Positions 63,563-64,000 of a DNA stretch of 64,000 nucleotides are shown here, piece after piece. Made by a program: the position numbers and the translations under genes. Source of the DNA: Acidobacteriaceae bacterium (GTDB lineage: Bacteria; Acidobacteriota; Terriglobia; Terriglobales; Acidobacteriaceae). The DNA is taken from positions 1 to 64,000 of the forward strand of contig JASHNW010000015.1 of assembly GCA_030041435.1 (NCBI GenBank), given 5' to 3'. Position 1 is the stretch's first letter; every line of letters begins with the position of its first letter. Below the pieces are notes generated by a model, which had not been told where the DNA came from, did not search any database, and was given only the letters and a program-made list of their open reading frames with translations.

Positions 63563-64000
63563 TTAACCGGCCGCGCGGTTCGTGTCGCCGTGCTCGAGCT
63601 GCTGCGCGGCCCAGCGAGCCGATTCGGCGAGGACCGGGTCGGGATCGCCGGCCCACGCGCGCAGGATGGGCAGGAATTTGTGCTGGCCGCTGTTCCCTAT
63701 GGCGATGGCCAGATTCCGCCGGAAACCGGAAAACTTTGCGCGGCGAACGGGTGAGCCGTTGAACCAGCGTTCCCAGGTGCGCTCGTCCATGGAAGCGAGC
63801 CATTCGAGGTCGGGGTTGACGAGCGCCGCACGGGGCGCCAGTTGCGGATCGGCAGCGACGGGCGCGCGGCGGTTCCAGGGGCAAACGTCCTGGCAGATGT
63901 CGCAGCCGAAAATTTGGCGGCCCACCAGCGGGCGCAGGTTTTCGGGGATGGGCCCGCGGTTCTCGATGGTCAGGTAAGAGATGCAGAGGGTTGCGTTCAT
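63563..64000 (-). CDS. queG: Epoxyqueuosine reductase, C-terminal part
   Basis: Partial gene entering from the right edge; 145 residues are visible. The sequence CISYLTIENRGPIPENLRPL followed by FGCDICQDVCPWNR carries the second 4Fe-4S cluster cysteines of QueG. A helical HEAT-like tail (RRNLAIAIGNSGQHKFLPIL) completes the family's C-terminus. QueG removes the epoxide of epoxyqueuosine in the last step of queuosine tRNA modification, using cobalamin. The ATG at 64000 is an internal Met, not the start, because the preceding family domains are missing. Confidence 0.92.
   Translation of the reverse strand: MNATLCISYLTIENRGPIPENLRPLVGRQIFGCDICQDVCPWNRRAPVAADPQLAPRAALVNPDLEWLASMDERTWERWFNGSPVRRAKFSGFRRNLAIAIGNSGQHKFLPILRAWAGDPDPVLAESARWAAQQLEHGDTNRAAG

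Overview
The window looks like chromosomal DNA of a GC-rich Acidobacteriota bacterium, probably Terriglobia/Acidobacteriaceae. The assignment rests on gene content. There are three MacB-like permeases of the acidobacterial duplicated orphan permease (ADOP) type, one of them with its PadR regulator. There is also an Oar-like TonB-dependent receptor with a carboxypeptidase-regulatory N-terminus, two Ser/Thr kinases fused to TPR or beta-propeller domains, a CadC-like winged-helix/TolB/TPR protein and a giant NHL/Ig-like secreted protein. No phylogenetic calculation was possible.

Layout. 0-4 kb: 5' end of a DUF177 (YceD-like) gene, a tiny membrane protein with its own terminator, then a leftward operon resembling gluconate dehydrogenase (Tat-exported subunit 3, GMC flavoprotein, nine-haem cytochrome c) behind a perfect CRP/FNR-type palindrome. 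4.2-5.5 kb: an XRE regulator / DUF6036-type nucleotidyltransferase pair with a palindromic operator, probably toxin-antitoxin-like. 5.7-7.3 kb: ECF sigma factor plus TonB-like protein. 7.5-12.4 kb: an unrecognised membrane protein coupled to a GDPD-like enzyme, trxC and a CPA2 antiporter. 12.36-12.63 kb: a MITE-like element between two convergent genes. 12.6-20.4 kb: NAD(P)-binding epimerase, two paralogous Ser/Thr kinases with matching promoters, and an amidohydrolase between them. 20.5-29.7 kb: two ADOP permeases and the TonB-dependent receptor. 30-38.4 kb: lipid kinase, outer-membrane barrel, methyltransferase, CadC/TPR regulator, ADOP permease and PadR. 38.6-43.2 kb: PAS-GGDEF-EAL protein, PagL-like deacylase and exported amidase. 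43.2-49.5 kb: LacI regulator divergent from a secreted GH38 alpha-mannosidase, then a TPR protein. 49.7-51.3 kb: pentapeptide-repeat protein with a TIR-like tail, a coupled small membrane protein and a CAT-anticodon tRNA. 51.6-58.5 kb: NHL/Ig-like surface protein, coupled beta-barrel, CPBP protease-like protein and accA. 58.5-64 kb: GIY-YIG/DUF4357 protein, VOC protein, membrane glycosyltransferase-like protein, YihY, cold-shock protein and the 3' part of queG.

Much of the window serves the cell envelope and environmental sensing: TonB-linked uptake, sugar oxidation feeding periplasmic cytochromes, mannoside breakdown, lipid A and phospholipid enzymes, one-component and kinase sensors. Regulatory architecture is unusually readable. 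It includes a CRP-type site, an XRE operator, a 20-bp-arm PadR operator over a probable leaderless promoter, two near-consensus kinase promoters, a LacI-type operator and a structured cold-shock leader. No prophage, CRISPR array or intact transposase was seen. The best candidates for undescribed biology are the pentapeptide/TIR-like gene with its small membrane partner, the XRE/nucleotidyltransferase pair, and the MITE that supplies a gene's stop codon.
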